From Faecalibacterium gallinarum (lineage in GTDB: Bacteria > Bacillota > Clostridia > Oscillospirales > Ruminococcaceae): a stretch of DNA of 64,000 bases. Positions 26,107 through 34,832 of the stretch are shown in pieces. The notes below the pieces were generated by a model, which worked only from the letters and a program-made list of their open reading frames with translations, was not told the origin of the DNA and ran no database searches. The position numbers were made by a program, and so were the translations under genes. The stretch lies in the NCBI RefSeq assembly GCF_022180365.1, contig NZ_BQKV01000098.1, forward strand, positions 1-64,000, given 5' to 3'. The stretch's first letter is position 1; each line of letters starts with the position of its first letter.

Positions 26107-26135
26107 TTGTAAAACGTTGTACTTTCTGATATTAT
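26107..26135 (+). promoter_or_regulatory. Promoter of the two-component operon with a possible AACGTT operator
   Basis: TTGTAA (26107-26112) and TATTAT (26130-26135) are 17 bp apart. The overlapping TGTAAAACGTTGTACT (26108-26123) keeps the AACGTT centre and part of the flanks of the LacI consensus seen elsewhere in this window. Confidence 0.5.
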
Positions 26136-26199
26136 ACAGGAGAGGAGCCCTTTGCTGCAACTCTTTGCAGAAAGATTCGGAAAGGAAAGTCGTCTGCCT

Positions 26200-27990
26200 A
26201 TGAAAGACTTTAAACCCAACCCCCGGCTGCACTCCCTCAAACGGCAGCTTTTGATAATCTTTGCCGGTGTTGCGATCCCGGCGCTGCTGGCGGCCCTGTT
26301 CCTACTTTACTCCGCCTCTGAGGAAGGGTACAGCCGTCTGGCCCAGGCCATGCAAAGCAACCTCGAGTTGTTCACCCTGACATTGAGCGAGCAGATGGAG
26401 TCTGCTGAGAGCTACATGCTCAACCTGTCTCTGAACGATCCGGCCTTCCGCCGGTTGGCCGATCGGAGCAATCAGACCCAAGCGTATCTGGATCTCTATC
26501 AGGTGAAACAGGCCCTGCCGGCAGTTCTGCTCTACAACGACGCTTTGGCGGGTATGATCCTTTGCAGCCTGCCCAACAACTTGTATGTAGGGGAATATGG
26601 GGCGCTCTACGGTTCGGCCGAGCAGCAGCTGTGCCAGAAATTGGCTCTGGAAAGCCATTTCATGCAGCTGACCCTTCTGCAAACCCTGAACACCACCGAC
26701 TGGTACCAGGAAACCATTGGCGGCCGGGTGTATCTGCTGCGCAGCGTAGCATACCATAACGTCCATATCTCCACCGCCATTGATCTTTGTCAGGTGTTTG
26801 AAGATACCATTCAGAACTATGGAATGGATGGAACCATTCTGGTATATGGCAGCCAGGAGGAGCTCCTGGTGGGGGACCCGGCCTGTAACTGGCGGGATCA
26901 GATCCGCTGGAGTAACCCAAGGTCAGGGCGGCTCCAGGTGCAGGGAACATCCATGATGGCGGCCCGGGCCTGGCTGCAGGAGCTGGAGATTATCTCCCTG
27001 CAGCCTTATGATCCCAAGGGACTGCTGGCCGGAAAACTGGAGGTTTTCACCATACTGGCCACGGTGTTGGTGCTGCTGAGCATCCCATTCCTGTTGTTTT
27101 ATATGAACGGCGTGGTGTTCCGGCCCATGAATATTCTGGTGGATACCATGAAGCGGATCGGTGAAGGGGACCTGAAGGCCCGGCCCAGCGGCACCTACCG
27201 AAACGCTGAGTTTGTCCAAGTGAACGAAACCTTCAACCAGATGATCGACCAGATAACCCGACTGAAAATCGACTCCTATGAGCGTCAGCTGGAAGCGGAG
27301 CGGAGCGAAATGGCTGCCCTGAAATTCCAGATACGACCCCATTTTATCCTGAACTGCCTGAAAAACGTCTACGCCCTGGCCGAGACAGGTTCGGTGGAGG
27401 ACATTCAGGAGCTGGTGCTGCTGCTGGGGCGGTATCTGCGGTATATTCTGTCCTATAAGCAAGACACCATTTCCCTTCAGGAAGAAGTGGAGCAGTGCCG
27501 CAACTACGCCCAACTGTCCAGTATTGGCCAGCCGGAGCCGGTGGGCTTTTTCCAGGATATTGACCCGGCGCTGCTGGAAATGCGGCTGCCATCGGTTTCC
27601 CTGCTGACCCTGATGGAAAACTGCATCAAACACGGCCGCACCGCCGATCGGGCACTGAAAATCGAGATTACCGGACGGCTGCTCCATACCGAAACCGGTC
27701 CGGTGGCGGACCTGTGCGTGGCGGACAACGGGGCGGGTTTCTCGGCGGAAAACCTGCGCCAGCTCAACCAGGAACCCGCCCAGGGGCCTGGCGGCCACCA
27801 TGTGGGGCTTTACAATGTGATCCGCCGGCTTCGGCTGCAATATGGCGATCAGGTGGCTTTTGCAGCCACCAACGGAAGAGAGGGCGGCGCCCGGTTTGAG
27901 GTGTTTTTGCCAATGAAACGAGAGAAAAGTGAAATAGGGGCGCCGGCTAGCCCTGACGAGGCAGCCGGAAACAGGGAGGAACGAGAATGA
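26200..27990 (+). CDS. YesM-type sensor histidine kinase
   Basis: A 596-residue membrane sensor. One transmembrane segment lies at about 16-38, then a large extracellular sensor domain, a second transmembrane segment near 285-310, HAMP, the His_kinase domain with phospho-acceptor His381 (QIRPHFILN), and an ATPase domain with LMENCIKHG, VADNGAGF and HVGLYNV. I prefer the ATG at 26200 (AAAGGAAAG upstream); a TTG at 26152 is possible. It overlaps the response regulator by ATGA. YesM kinases usually sense extracellular carbohydrates or peptides with a binding lipoprotein. Confidence 0.9.
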   Translation: MKDFKPNPRLHSLKRQLLIIFAGVAIPALLAALFLLYSASEEGYSRLAQAMQSNLELFTLTLSEQMESAESYMLNLSLNDPAFRRLADRSNQTQAYLDLYQVKQALPAVLLYNDALAGMILCSLPNNLYVGEYGALYGSAEQQLCQKLALESHFMQLTLLQTLNTTDWYQETIGGRVYLLRSVAYHNVHISTAIDLCQVFEDTIQNYGMDGTILVYGSQEELLVGDPACNWRDQIRWSNPRSGRLQVQGTSMMAARAWLQELEIISLQPYDPKGLLAGKLEVFTILATVLVLLSIPFLLFYMNGVVFRPMNILVDTMKRIGEGDLKARPSGTYRNAEFVQVNETFNQMIDQITRLKIDSYERQLEAERSEMAALKFQIRPHFILNCLKNVYALAETGSVEDIQELVLLLGRYLRYILSYKQDTISLQEEVEQCRNYAQLSSIGQPEPVGFFQDIDPALLEMRLPSVSLLTLMENCIKHGRTADRALKIEITGRLLHTETGPVADLCVADNGAGFSAENLRQLNQEPAQGPGGHHVGLYNVIRRLRLQYGDQVAFAATNGREGGARFEVFLPMKREKSEIGAPASPDEAAGNREERE

Positions 27991-29570
27991 AACTTTTGAT
28001 CGTGGACGACCAGGCCAGCGTGGTGCGGGGCCTGGTAAAAGGGATTGATTGGCAGGGAATGGGCTTTGATATAGTGGACACTGCTCTGAATGCCCTGGAT
28101 GCTCGGGTCAGTTTACAGCGTCAAAGAGCGGATGTCATGCTCTGTGATATCGAAATGCCGGTGGAAAACGGGCTGGACCTCCTTAAATGGATGCGGGAAC
28201 AGGGGATGGAAACCCGCTGTATCTTCCTCACGGCCCACGCCAAATTCCACTATGCCCAGGAAGCCATCCACTACGGGGGATTCGACTATATTGTTCAGCC
28301 GGCACCCTATACCCAGATTGCCCATGCGGTCCAAAAGGCCGTGAACGATGTCCAGTCTTCCCAGATGGCCCAGGAGCTGCAGCGCTGGGGTGAAATTTTC
28401 GACAAGCGCCAGAGCGGCATCGCAGCCAACTTGTTGCGGGATCATCTGGGCGGAACCGTCCGGCCCGAGGATCTGGAGTCCTTCGAGGAGCTGGGGCTCG
28501 TGCCTCTGCGTACCCAGGACGCCTGGCTGATCCTGATCCAGCCCCTGCGCTGGGAGGAGGAGTGTAAACCGCTGGAGTGGAACCTGCTTTCGTATGCCGT
28601 GGGCAACATCTGCGGGGATGTTTTTCCATCGGAAGAGGTACTCTCTCTAGTTTGCGCCATGCCGGAGACCCATTGTCTGGCATTGGCGCTCCAAAGCCGT
28701 ACCCAGGAGGAGCTGGACCAAGAGGCCCTGGCCAGTCGGTTGGCTTATCTCCAAAGTGCCTGCAAACATTATCTCCACTTTACCTCGGCGCTCTACCCGG
28801 GCGGGCCGCAGCCTTTCCGGCGGGCGGCCGGGCTGTGGCAGATCTTGACGGCCCGGTGCGGCGCCAATGTAACCCTCCAAAGCGGCATTTTTGGGGCCGA
28901 GCCCCAGCAGGAGGCAGGGGGGGAACCGACCTTCCATAACACCCAGATTGCCAGCTGGCAGCGTCTGCTCCAGGAGGGCTATGCCTCTGCCGCTGAACAG
29001 GAGGCCCTTCAGTTGCTGGATAGCCTGGACGCGGCTGGTCAGCTGAACCGAGCCACTTTGCAGTGCTTTTACCAGGATTATATGCAGATGCTTTTTAATG
29101 CGCTGAAACAGGACCGGGAACGTCTCCACGCCATGTTCCAGGAGCCGGAGGCTCTGGAACTTTATCGCAGCGGGATGAAGAACGTCCACACCATGCGGGC
29201 GCTTATCCGCCATGTGACTGCCGCCCTGAACAGCGCCAGCGCCGAGGAGGAACACAGCGTGGTGGAGCAGGTCTGCCGTTATATTGCCCAGCATCTGGAA
29301 AGTGAACTCCGCCGGGAGGAGTTGGCCCAGGTGGCTCATCTCAGCCCGGATTATCTGACCAGAATTTTCAAGCGGGAGACAGGACAGACCCTTAAAGAGT
29401 ATGTGGTCCGGCAGAAGTTGCAGGAAGCGCAGTCCTTGCTGCGCACCACAAGCCTTCCCATCAGCCTGATCGCAGCCAAGGTGGGGTACAGCAATTTCTC
29501 CCATTTTTCCAATTCATACCGCAAGGCTTATGGCCGCAGCCCGCAGGAGGAGCGCCAGAACGATTTATGA
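27987..29570 (+). CDS. YesN-type response regulator (REC plus AraC)
   Basis: A 527-residue regulator with an N-terminal receiver (phospho-acceptor Asp54 in LCDIEMP, Thr82) and two C-terminal AraC helix-turn-helix motifs (about 425-520, including YLTRIFKRETG and GYSNFSHFSNSYRKAYG). The normally invariant receiver lysine is Gln104 (YIVQPAPY). It overlaps the kinase gene upstream and the lipoprotein gene downstream by ATGA. Its targets are probably nearby transport genes. Confidence 0.92.
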   Translation: MKLLIVDDQASVVRGLVKGIDWQGMGFDIVDTALNALDARVSLQRQRADVMLCDIEMPVENGLDLLKWMREQGMETRCIFLTAHAKFHYAQEAIHYGGFDYIVQPAPYTQIAHAVQKAVNDVQSSQMAQELQRWGEIFDKRQSGIAANLLRDHLGGTVRPEDLESFEELGLVPLRTQDAWLILIQPLRWEEECKPLEWNLLSYAVGNICGDVFPSEEVLSLVCAMPETHCLALALQSRTQEELDQEALASRLAYLQSACKHYLHFTSALYPGGPQPFRRAAGLWQILTARCGANVTLQSGIFGAEPQQEAGGEPTFHNTQIASWQRLLQEGYASAAEQEALQLLDSLDAAGQLNRATLQCFYQDYMQMLFNALKQDRERLHAMFQEPEALELYRSGMKNVHTMRALIRHVTAALNSASAEEEHSVVEQVCRYIAQHLESELRREELAQVAHLSPDYLTRIFKRETGQTLKEYVVRQKLQEAQSLLRTTSLPISLIAAKVGYSNFSHFSNSYRKAYGRSPQEERQNDL

Positions 29571-30958
29571 AACTTTCCAGAAGAAGTTTTTTGGGCCTGG
29601 GGCTTGCCCTGGCGATCAGCGGCTGTGCCTCCGGAACGGCAGCCCCCTCATATTCGGGGCCCGCAGTCTCTTCAGGCAGCGAGCCTCTCACTTTAATGAT
29701 GCCCGGGCCCTCAGGGTCGTCGGCCTGTGCCCGGATCTCCCAACGGCTCAGTGCCCTGACCCGCCCTCAGCTGGGGTTTGAGATCCAGTTGGAACAACAG
29801 CCCTTTGCTCGGTACGAGTCTGCCCTGTGGCAGCGGCTGATGCAGAAACAGGCGCCGGACCTGTTTTTCCTCTCGGCGGCCCAGACTTTGGCGGCCCATG
29901 TGTACGAAAACAACGTCTACCCGCTGGACACCCTGCTGGAGCGGTACCCCACTCTTTATGGGGCGTTTAGCCCCACTCAATGGGACAGCAAGCGGAAATA
30001 CCGGCGGATCTATGCTGTGCCCAGCGGAACCACCGACTGCTATTGCGGCGGATTTCTGGCCCGGCAGGATCTTCTGGATGCTCTGGGGATTCAGACCGAG
30101 AAAGTTCGTACCTTAAGCCAGCTCCACTCTTTGCTTTTGCGGGTGAAAGAGGAGCTGCCGGATGTGCTGCCGGTGGTACCGGACTATGGCCGGATGAACC
30201 TCTCCCTGGGGGAGGACCCTTTGGACGATCAGCTGGGGGTCTTGCTCCGCGGGGAGGGTACGAGGGTGCAGAACCTCTACGCCAGCGCTGGATATGCCGG
30301 GCTTTGTCAGGAGATGTACCGCTGGCGTCAGGAGGGGCTGATCCTCCAGAATGCCTGCCTGCGGTCAGAGCCGGCGGTGGATCTGATGCGGGTATGCCGG
30401 GGGTTTGGTTTTTTCTGCCGTCTCAACGCCGATACTCTGGACTGCTATTCTAGGGCTTATGGCGAGTCTCTCGCGGCCATTCCCCTCAATGAGATGATCC
30501 AGAATAGCAGCGGCCTGCCGGATGGATGGGGACTGCCGGTGCAGCCCAGCAAAAAAGAGGAGGCTCTGGCCTTTCTGGAGCTGCTCTGTACTGACCCGGA
30601 AGCAGCCCACTTGTTTTTGTACGGAGAAGAAGAGGATCAGGATACTGCTTGGGCAGACCGCTGGTGCAATGCGAACTGCTGTCTGGGGGTCAGGGCGGCT
30701 GAGTCTGCTCCGCTTCCGGAGTCAGGGAAAGCGAGGGTTTCTCCGGCTTATGGATTCTCGGTGAATGCATCGGAATGTATGGCAGAGATGGATAGCTGTT
30801 CTGCTGTAGTGCGCTGCTATAACCATGCACTGCTCGGCGGTTGTCTGGACCCAAATGAAGCCCTGCCTCTTTTCTTGAACGAACTGAACGAGGCCGGAAT
30901 TGAAAAGGTGATTGCCGCCAAGCAACAGCGTTTGGACAACTGGCTGAATGCGCGGTGA
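29567..30958 (+). CDS. Extracellular solute-binding lipoprotein (family 1)
   Basis: A 463-residue lipoprotein with a twin-arginine-like SRRSFLG motif and lipobox ISGC (Cys20), then a solute-binding-protein fold. It overlaps the response regulator gene, and no permease genes follow before a terminator. This suggests a sensory co-receptor for the YesM kinase rather than a transporter subunit, though it could serve a permease encoded elsewhere. Confidence 0.75.
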   Translation: MKLSRRSFLGLGLALAISGCASGTAAPSYSGPAVSSGSEPLTLMMPGPSGSSACARISQRLSALTRPQLGFEIQLEQQPFARYESALWQRLMQKQAPDLFFLSAAQTLAAHVYENNVYPLDTLLERYPTLYGAFSPTQWDSKRKYRRIYAVPSGTTDCYCGGFLARQDLLDALGIQTEKVRTLSQLHSLLLRVKEELPDVLPVVPDYGRMNLSLGEDPLDDQLGVLLRGEGTRVQNLYASAGYAGLCQEMYRWRQEGLILQNACLRSEPAVDLMRVCRGFGFFCRLNADTLDCYSRAYGESLAAIPLNEMIQNSSGLPDGWGLPVQPSKKEEALAFLELLCTDPEAAHLFLYGEEEDQDTAWADRWCNANCCLGVRAAESAPLPESGKARVSPAYGFSVNASECMAEMDSCSAVVRCYNHALLGGCLDPNEALPLFLNELNEAGIEKVIAAKQQRLDNWLNAR

Positions 30959-30963
30959 AGGGG

Positions 30964-30994
30964 TGCGGCGCCCATTCGGGGCGCCGCATTTTTT
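30964..30994 (+). terminator. Intrinsic terminator after the two-component operon
   Basis: TGCGGCGCCC (30964-30973) pairs perfectly with GGGCGCCGCA (30979-30988), followed by six T's. Confidence 0.92.
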
Positions 30995-31119
30995 GCATCC
31001 AGGGGCAGCAGGACGGATTTTTAAAACCGCAGAACGGAAAAATACAAGTGTGGGATACAGCCCTGCAAAAAAGTACGAAAAATGAAAAATCCCCGCTGTT
31101 TTTTGGTGGTAAGGAATCA

Positions 31120-31135
31120 AGATAAACGTTAAACT
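31120..31135. promoter_or_regulatory. LacI-type operator upstream of the oligopeptide transporter operon
   Basis: AGATAAACGTTAAACT matches the AACGTTAAACT sites around the LacI gene 9 kb upstream. It lies 83 bp before the binding-protein start. No clear -35/-10 pair could be assigned in the gap 30995-31218. Confidence 0.6.
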
Positions 31136-31218
31136 TAAACCAGAATCCCGGCAGACAAAACCGGACGGAATGGATGTTACCCCCCTAGAGAACAAGAAAG
31201 AAGAAGGAGAGACATGTT

Positions 31219-32826
31219 ATGAAGAAAATTTCTCGGCGCAATTTCCTCAAAGCAGCTGGTCTGGCTATGGCGGCTGTTGGCCTGACTGCATGCGGCAGTT
31301 CTTCCTCCAGCTCGACAGCGGCCTCTGCAGGCGGTGCCGCCAGCGCCGCACCCACCTCCGGCCCCAAGATGGGCGGCACCCTTCGCTTTGCCTATGGCAG
31401 TCCCATTGCCACCCCGGGCTATACTCCTCGCGCCAGCGGCAATGCGGCGGTGTTCTATCTGAACCTGGCCTACGACAACCTGTTCACCTATGATGTGGAC
31501 GGTAACCGGGTGCCCCGCCTGGCGACCGAGTGGGTCTTCGACGAGGCCGAGCCCAGCATCACCTGGACCCTGCGGGAGGGTGTCCAGTTCGCCGACGGCG
31601 AGCCCTTCAACGCCGAGGCGGTCAAAGCCAACATCGAGGAGTATCAGGCCAACAACCGCACCGAGGTGGCCAACATCGCCAGCTGCGAGGTGATCGACGA
31701 TACCCACATCAAGATGGTTCTGGCTCAGGTCAACTCCTCCACCCTGGAGTCCGTCGGCTTCTTTGTCTACTATATGAGCCCCAAGGCCATCGCCAACCCC
31801 TCCTCTCTGGACGCGGGCACCTGCGGCACCGGCCCCTTCCAGCTGAGCGAGTTTGAGAACAACGCTTACGCCATCTACACCCGGAACGATAATTATTGGG
31901 AAGAGGGCAAGCCTTATCTGGACAGCGTCGAGATCACCGTCATCTCTGAGCCCACCACCATGAGCACCGCTTTCCAGGCGGGCGAGTACGACATCATCTC
32001 GGTGGGTGATATGAGCCCCATGATTAAGCAGGAGCTGACTGGCGCCGGCATCTATATCGAGGAGCGCAACACCAACGGCGTGGGCATTGAGACGGTGGGC
32101 CTGATCCCCAACAGTGCCATCGACAGCCCCTGGGCCGACGCCCGGGTCCGCCGCGCCATGTGCTACGCCATCGACATGGACGCCATCAACGCTGCATTTA
32201 TGATGGGCACTGCCCAGCTCACCGACCAGTGGGCTGTCCCCGGCGCGGTGACTTACAACGATGAGCTGACCCACTTCACCTACAACCCCGAGCGGGCCAA
32301 AGAGCTTCTGGCGGAAGCCGGCTATGCCGATGGTTTCGACACCAAGATCAACGCGATCAGCTCTCTGTCCGACATGATGACCGCCATCGGCAATATGCTC
32401 ACCGAGGTGGGCATCCGCTGCCAGATCAACCAGGTGGATGCCGCGACCCAGAACCAGCTGATGCTGGAGGGCACCTGGGAGGGCCTGATGCCTCACTACG
32501 CCACCGTTTCTCCGGATCTGGGCCTGTATATGGGCCGCCACCTGGACGCCAACGGCGCTTACTACGCCCCCGGCATCCAGCACCCGGAAAAAGAGATGGA
32601 GCTGCTGGAGGCCATTCGTGGCTGCGTCGATGAAACCGAGAAGCATGAGCTGGAAAAAGAGCTCCAGGCTGCGATCTACGACGCCGAGACTGGTTCCTGC
32701 CTGTTTGGCCGCCCGCTGTTCATCAACAGTGCCTCCAGCTTTAAGTACGATTACGTCATCGACGATTTCTCCCGGATGTCCTTCAGCGCCTCCTGGGATC
32801 TGTCCGGTTGCTGGCTGAACCTGTAA
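31219..32826 (+). CDS. Oligopeptide-type ABC transporter substrate-binding lipoprotein (family 5)
   Basis: A 535-residue SBP_bac_5 lipoprotein. A twin-arginine motif (SRRNFLK) and lipobox LTAC (Cys25) are followed by a Ser/Ala-rich linker and the binding domain (GGTLRFAYG onward). AAGGAG lies upstream of the ATG. It captures peptides, nickel chelates or glycosides for the permease genes that follow; the S15-type hydrolase at the end of the operon favours peptides or acylated compounds. Confidence 0.9.
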   Translation: MKKISRRNFLKAAGLAMAAVGLTACGSSSSSSTAASAGGAASAAPTSGPKMGGTLRFAYGSPIATPGYTPRASGNAAVFYLNLAYDNLFTYDVDGNRVPRLATEWVFDEAEPSITWTLREGVQFADGEPFNAEAVKANIEEYQANNRTEVANIASCEVIDDTHIKMVLAQVNSSTLESVGFFVYYMSPKAIANPSSLDAGTCGTGPFQLSEFENNAYAIYTRNDNYWEEGKPYLDSVEITVISEPTTMSTAFQAGEYDIISVGDMSPMIKQELTGAGIYIEERNTNGVGIETVGLIPNSAIDSPWADARVRRAMCYAIDMDAINAAFMMGTAQLTDQWAVPGAVTYNDELTHFTYNPERAKELLAEAGYADGFDTKINAISSLSDMMTAIGNMLTEVGIRCQINQVDAATQNQLMLEGTWEGLMPHYATVSPDLGLYMGRHLDANGAYYAPGIQHPEKEMELLEAIRGCVDETEKHELEKELQAAIYDAETGSCLFGRPLFINSASSFKYDYVIDDFSRMSFSASWDLSGCWLNL

Positions 32827-32869
32827 TCTCTCCTATTTCTCCTTCATCCATAGAATCCCACGGTTGGGC

Positions 32870-32908
32870 TCACGGGGAGACTCTGGCTTTGCCGGGGTCT
32901 CCCCGTGA
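32870..32908 (+). repeat. Strong hairpin between binding-protein and permease genes
   Basis: TCACGGGGAGAC (32870-32881) pairs perfectly with GTCTCCCCGTGA (32897-32908), and GGC/GCC pairs inside the loop. No T-run follows. Such hairpins often protect the 3' end of the binding-protein mRNA so that it accumulates above the permease level. Confidence 0.75.
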
Positions 32909-32946
32909 AGTTCCAGCCCAATCTGTCCAAAGAATGGAGTGAAATT

Positions 32947-33894
32947 ATGCCAAACCTCTTGAAAATGATCGGCAAGCGGATCGTTCAGTCCTGTATCACC
33001 ATCTTACTGGTCACCCTGTTTGTCTTTTTCCTGATCCAGCTGGTCCCCGGCAACCCGGTGGCGAACTACTTGGGCGCCTCGGCAACCCCGGAGCAGATCG
33101 AATACTACACCCATCTGTATGGTTACGATCGCCCGGTGATCGTCCAGTATCTGTCCTGGATCGGCGGGCTGTTCCGGGGCACCATGGGGCAGTCCATCAG
33201 CTATCAATCTGAAATTGCCGATATCCTGCTGCCCCGGTTGATGGTCACCCTGTCCATGGTAGTGCCCGCTTTTATCATCGGCACGGTCACCGGCGTGCTG
33301 CTGGGCATTGTCTCGGCGCTGAATCGTGGCAAATGGCTGGATAGTGTCATCTCCTTCTTCGCCAATATCGGCGTTTCGATGCCTATGTTCTGGCTGGGCA
33401 TGATGGGGATGCTGGTTCTGGGCCTGCGTCTCCACTGGCTGCCCACCTCCGGCTATGTCCCCATGGAGCGCGATTTCGGTCAGTGGCTGAGCCATATGAT
33501 CATGCCCATTCTGGTTATGAGCCTGGGTGTCAACGCCGGGTTCCTCCGTCTGACCCGCTCTTCCATGCTGGAGGTTATCCGCCAGGACTACGTCACCACC
33601 GCCCGGGCCAAAGGTGTGCCCAAGAATGCCATTATCATGAAACACCAGCTGCGCAACTCTTTGATCCCCATCGTCACCGTCATGGGCAGCCGTCTGGGTA
33701 CCATGGTGGGCAGCACGGTTCTGATTGAGAACCTGTTTGTTATCCCCGGCCTTGGCAGCGTAATGATGAACGGCATCAGCAGCCGTGATTTTATGCTGGT
33801 GGCAAATGGCGTTCTAGTCATCTCGATCTTTGTCGCCCTGTGCAACCTGATGGTGGATATCCTGTACGGCATCATCGACCCGCGGACGCGCTAA
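32947..33894 (+). CDS. Oligopeptide-type ABC transporter permease (DppB/OppB-like)
   Basis: A 315-residue inner-membrane permease with six predicted segments. The coupling-helix EAA motif is in the stretch RQDYVTTARAKGVPKNAIIMKH. The start at 32947 has GGAG upstream. It is followed by its DppC-type partner after 12 bp. Confidence 0.92.
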   Translation: MPNLLKMIGKRIVQSCITILLVTLFVFFLIQLVPGNPVANYLGASATPEQIEYYTHLYGYDRPVIVQYLSWIGGLFRGTMGQSISYQSEIADILLPRLMVTLSMVVPAFIIGTVTGVLLGIVSALNRGKWLDSVISFFANIGVSMPMFWLGMMGMLVLGLRLHWLPTSGYVPMERDFGQWLSHMIMPILVMSLGVNAGFLRLTRSSMLEVIRQDYVTTARAKGVPKNAIIMKHQLRNSLIPIVTVMGSRLGTMVGSTVLIENLFVIPGLGSVMMNGISSRDFMLVANGVLVISIFVALCNLMVDILYGIIDPRTR

Positions 33895-33906
33895 GGAGGA
33901 AAACGG

Positions 33907-34827
33907 ATGGAAAACACGAAGAAAAAGGGCCTGTTGGACCGGCTCAAATCCTCGCGCGTGCTGCGCGTTATGTTCGGCCGCAAGATCATCGTCGTCTGTG
34001 CGGTGCTGATTCTGGTGATGGTCCTGGTGGCGATCTTTGCCCCGGTCATCGCGCCCTATGACCCCAACAAGGACGATTTGTACAATGTGCTCAAGGGCTG
34101 CTCTGCAGAGCACTGGCTTGGCACCGACTCCAATGGCCGCGATGTGCTGAGCCGGATCATCTACGGCGCCCGGGTCTCCTTCACCGTTGGCCTGGTGGCG
34201 GTGCTGATCTCCAGCGTCATCGGCATGGCTCTGGGTCTTATCTCGGGCGTGGCCGGCGGCGTGGTGGACTCGGTCATCATGCGGATTATGGACGCTATGA
34301 TGGCGGTGCCTATGCTGATTCTGGCACTGTTCCTGGGGGCTATCCTGGGGCAGGGACTGTTTAACGTCTGTCTAGCCATCGGCATCTCCATGGTGCCGCA
34401 ATATGCCCGCATCACCCGGGGCCAGGTGCTGAGCGTCCGCAACGCCGACTATGTGACAGCCGGCACCCTCTGCGGCGCATCCCGGGTGCGGAACACCCTT
34501 GTACATGTATTCCCCAACTGTCTGTCCGCCAACATCGTCACCATGACCGCCAGCCTGGGCGGTGCCATCCTGGCCGAGGCCAATCTGAGCTTCCTGGGCA
34601 TGGGAATCAGCCCCCCGACTGCCAGCTGGGGCGCCATGGTCAGCGGCGGCTATAAATATCTGTCCAACCAGCCGGTCATCGCCATCGCGCCCGGCATCGC
34701 CATTATGATCGTGGTGCTTTGCTTCAATATGTGCGGCGACGCGCTGCGGGACGCACTGGACCCGAAGCTGCGCGGAACCCTGGGCAACGGCAGCAAAAAG
34801 CGCCGCAAGGCAACGAAAGGGGTTTGA
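33907..34827 (+). CDS. Oligopeptide-type ABC transporter permease (DppC/OppC-like)
   Basis: A 306-residue permease with an N-terminal OppC_N region and the EAA motif around RNADYVTAGTLCGASRVR. AAGGAGG precedes the ATG. It forms the channel with the preceding permease. Confidence 0.92.
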   Translation: MENTKKKGLLDRLKSSRVLRVMFGRKIIVVCAVLILVMVLVAIFAPVIAPYDPNKDDLYNVLKGCSAEHWLGTDSNGRDVLSRIIYGARVSFTVGLVAVLISSVIGMALGLISGVAGGVVDSVIMRIMDAMMAVPMLILALFLGAILGQGLFNVCLAIGISMVPQYARITRGQVLSVRNADYVTAGTLCGASRVRNTLVHVFPNCLSANIVTMTASLGGAILAEANLSFLGMGISPPTASWGAMVSGGYKYLSNQPVIAIAPGIAIMIVVLCFNMCGDALRDALDPKLRGTLGNGSKKRRKATKGV

Positions 34828-34832
34828 AGGCC

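Noticed and set aside
32870-32908. Intrinsic terminator after the oligopeptide-binding protein
   Set aside because: The stem is strong but no T-run follows and the permease gene starts shortly after, so it is reported as an mRNA hairpin.
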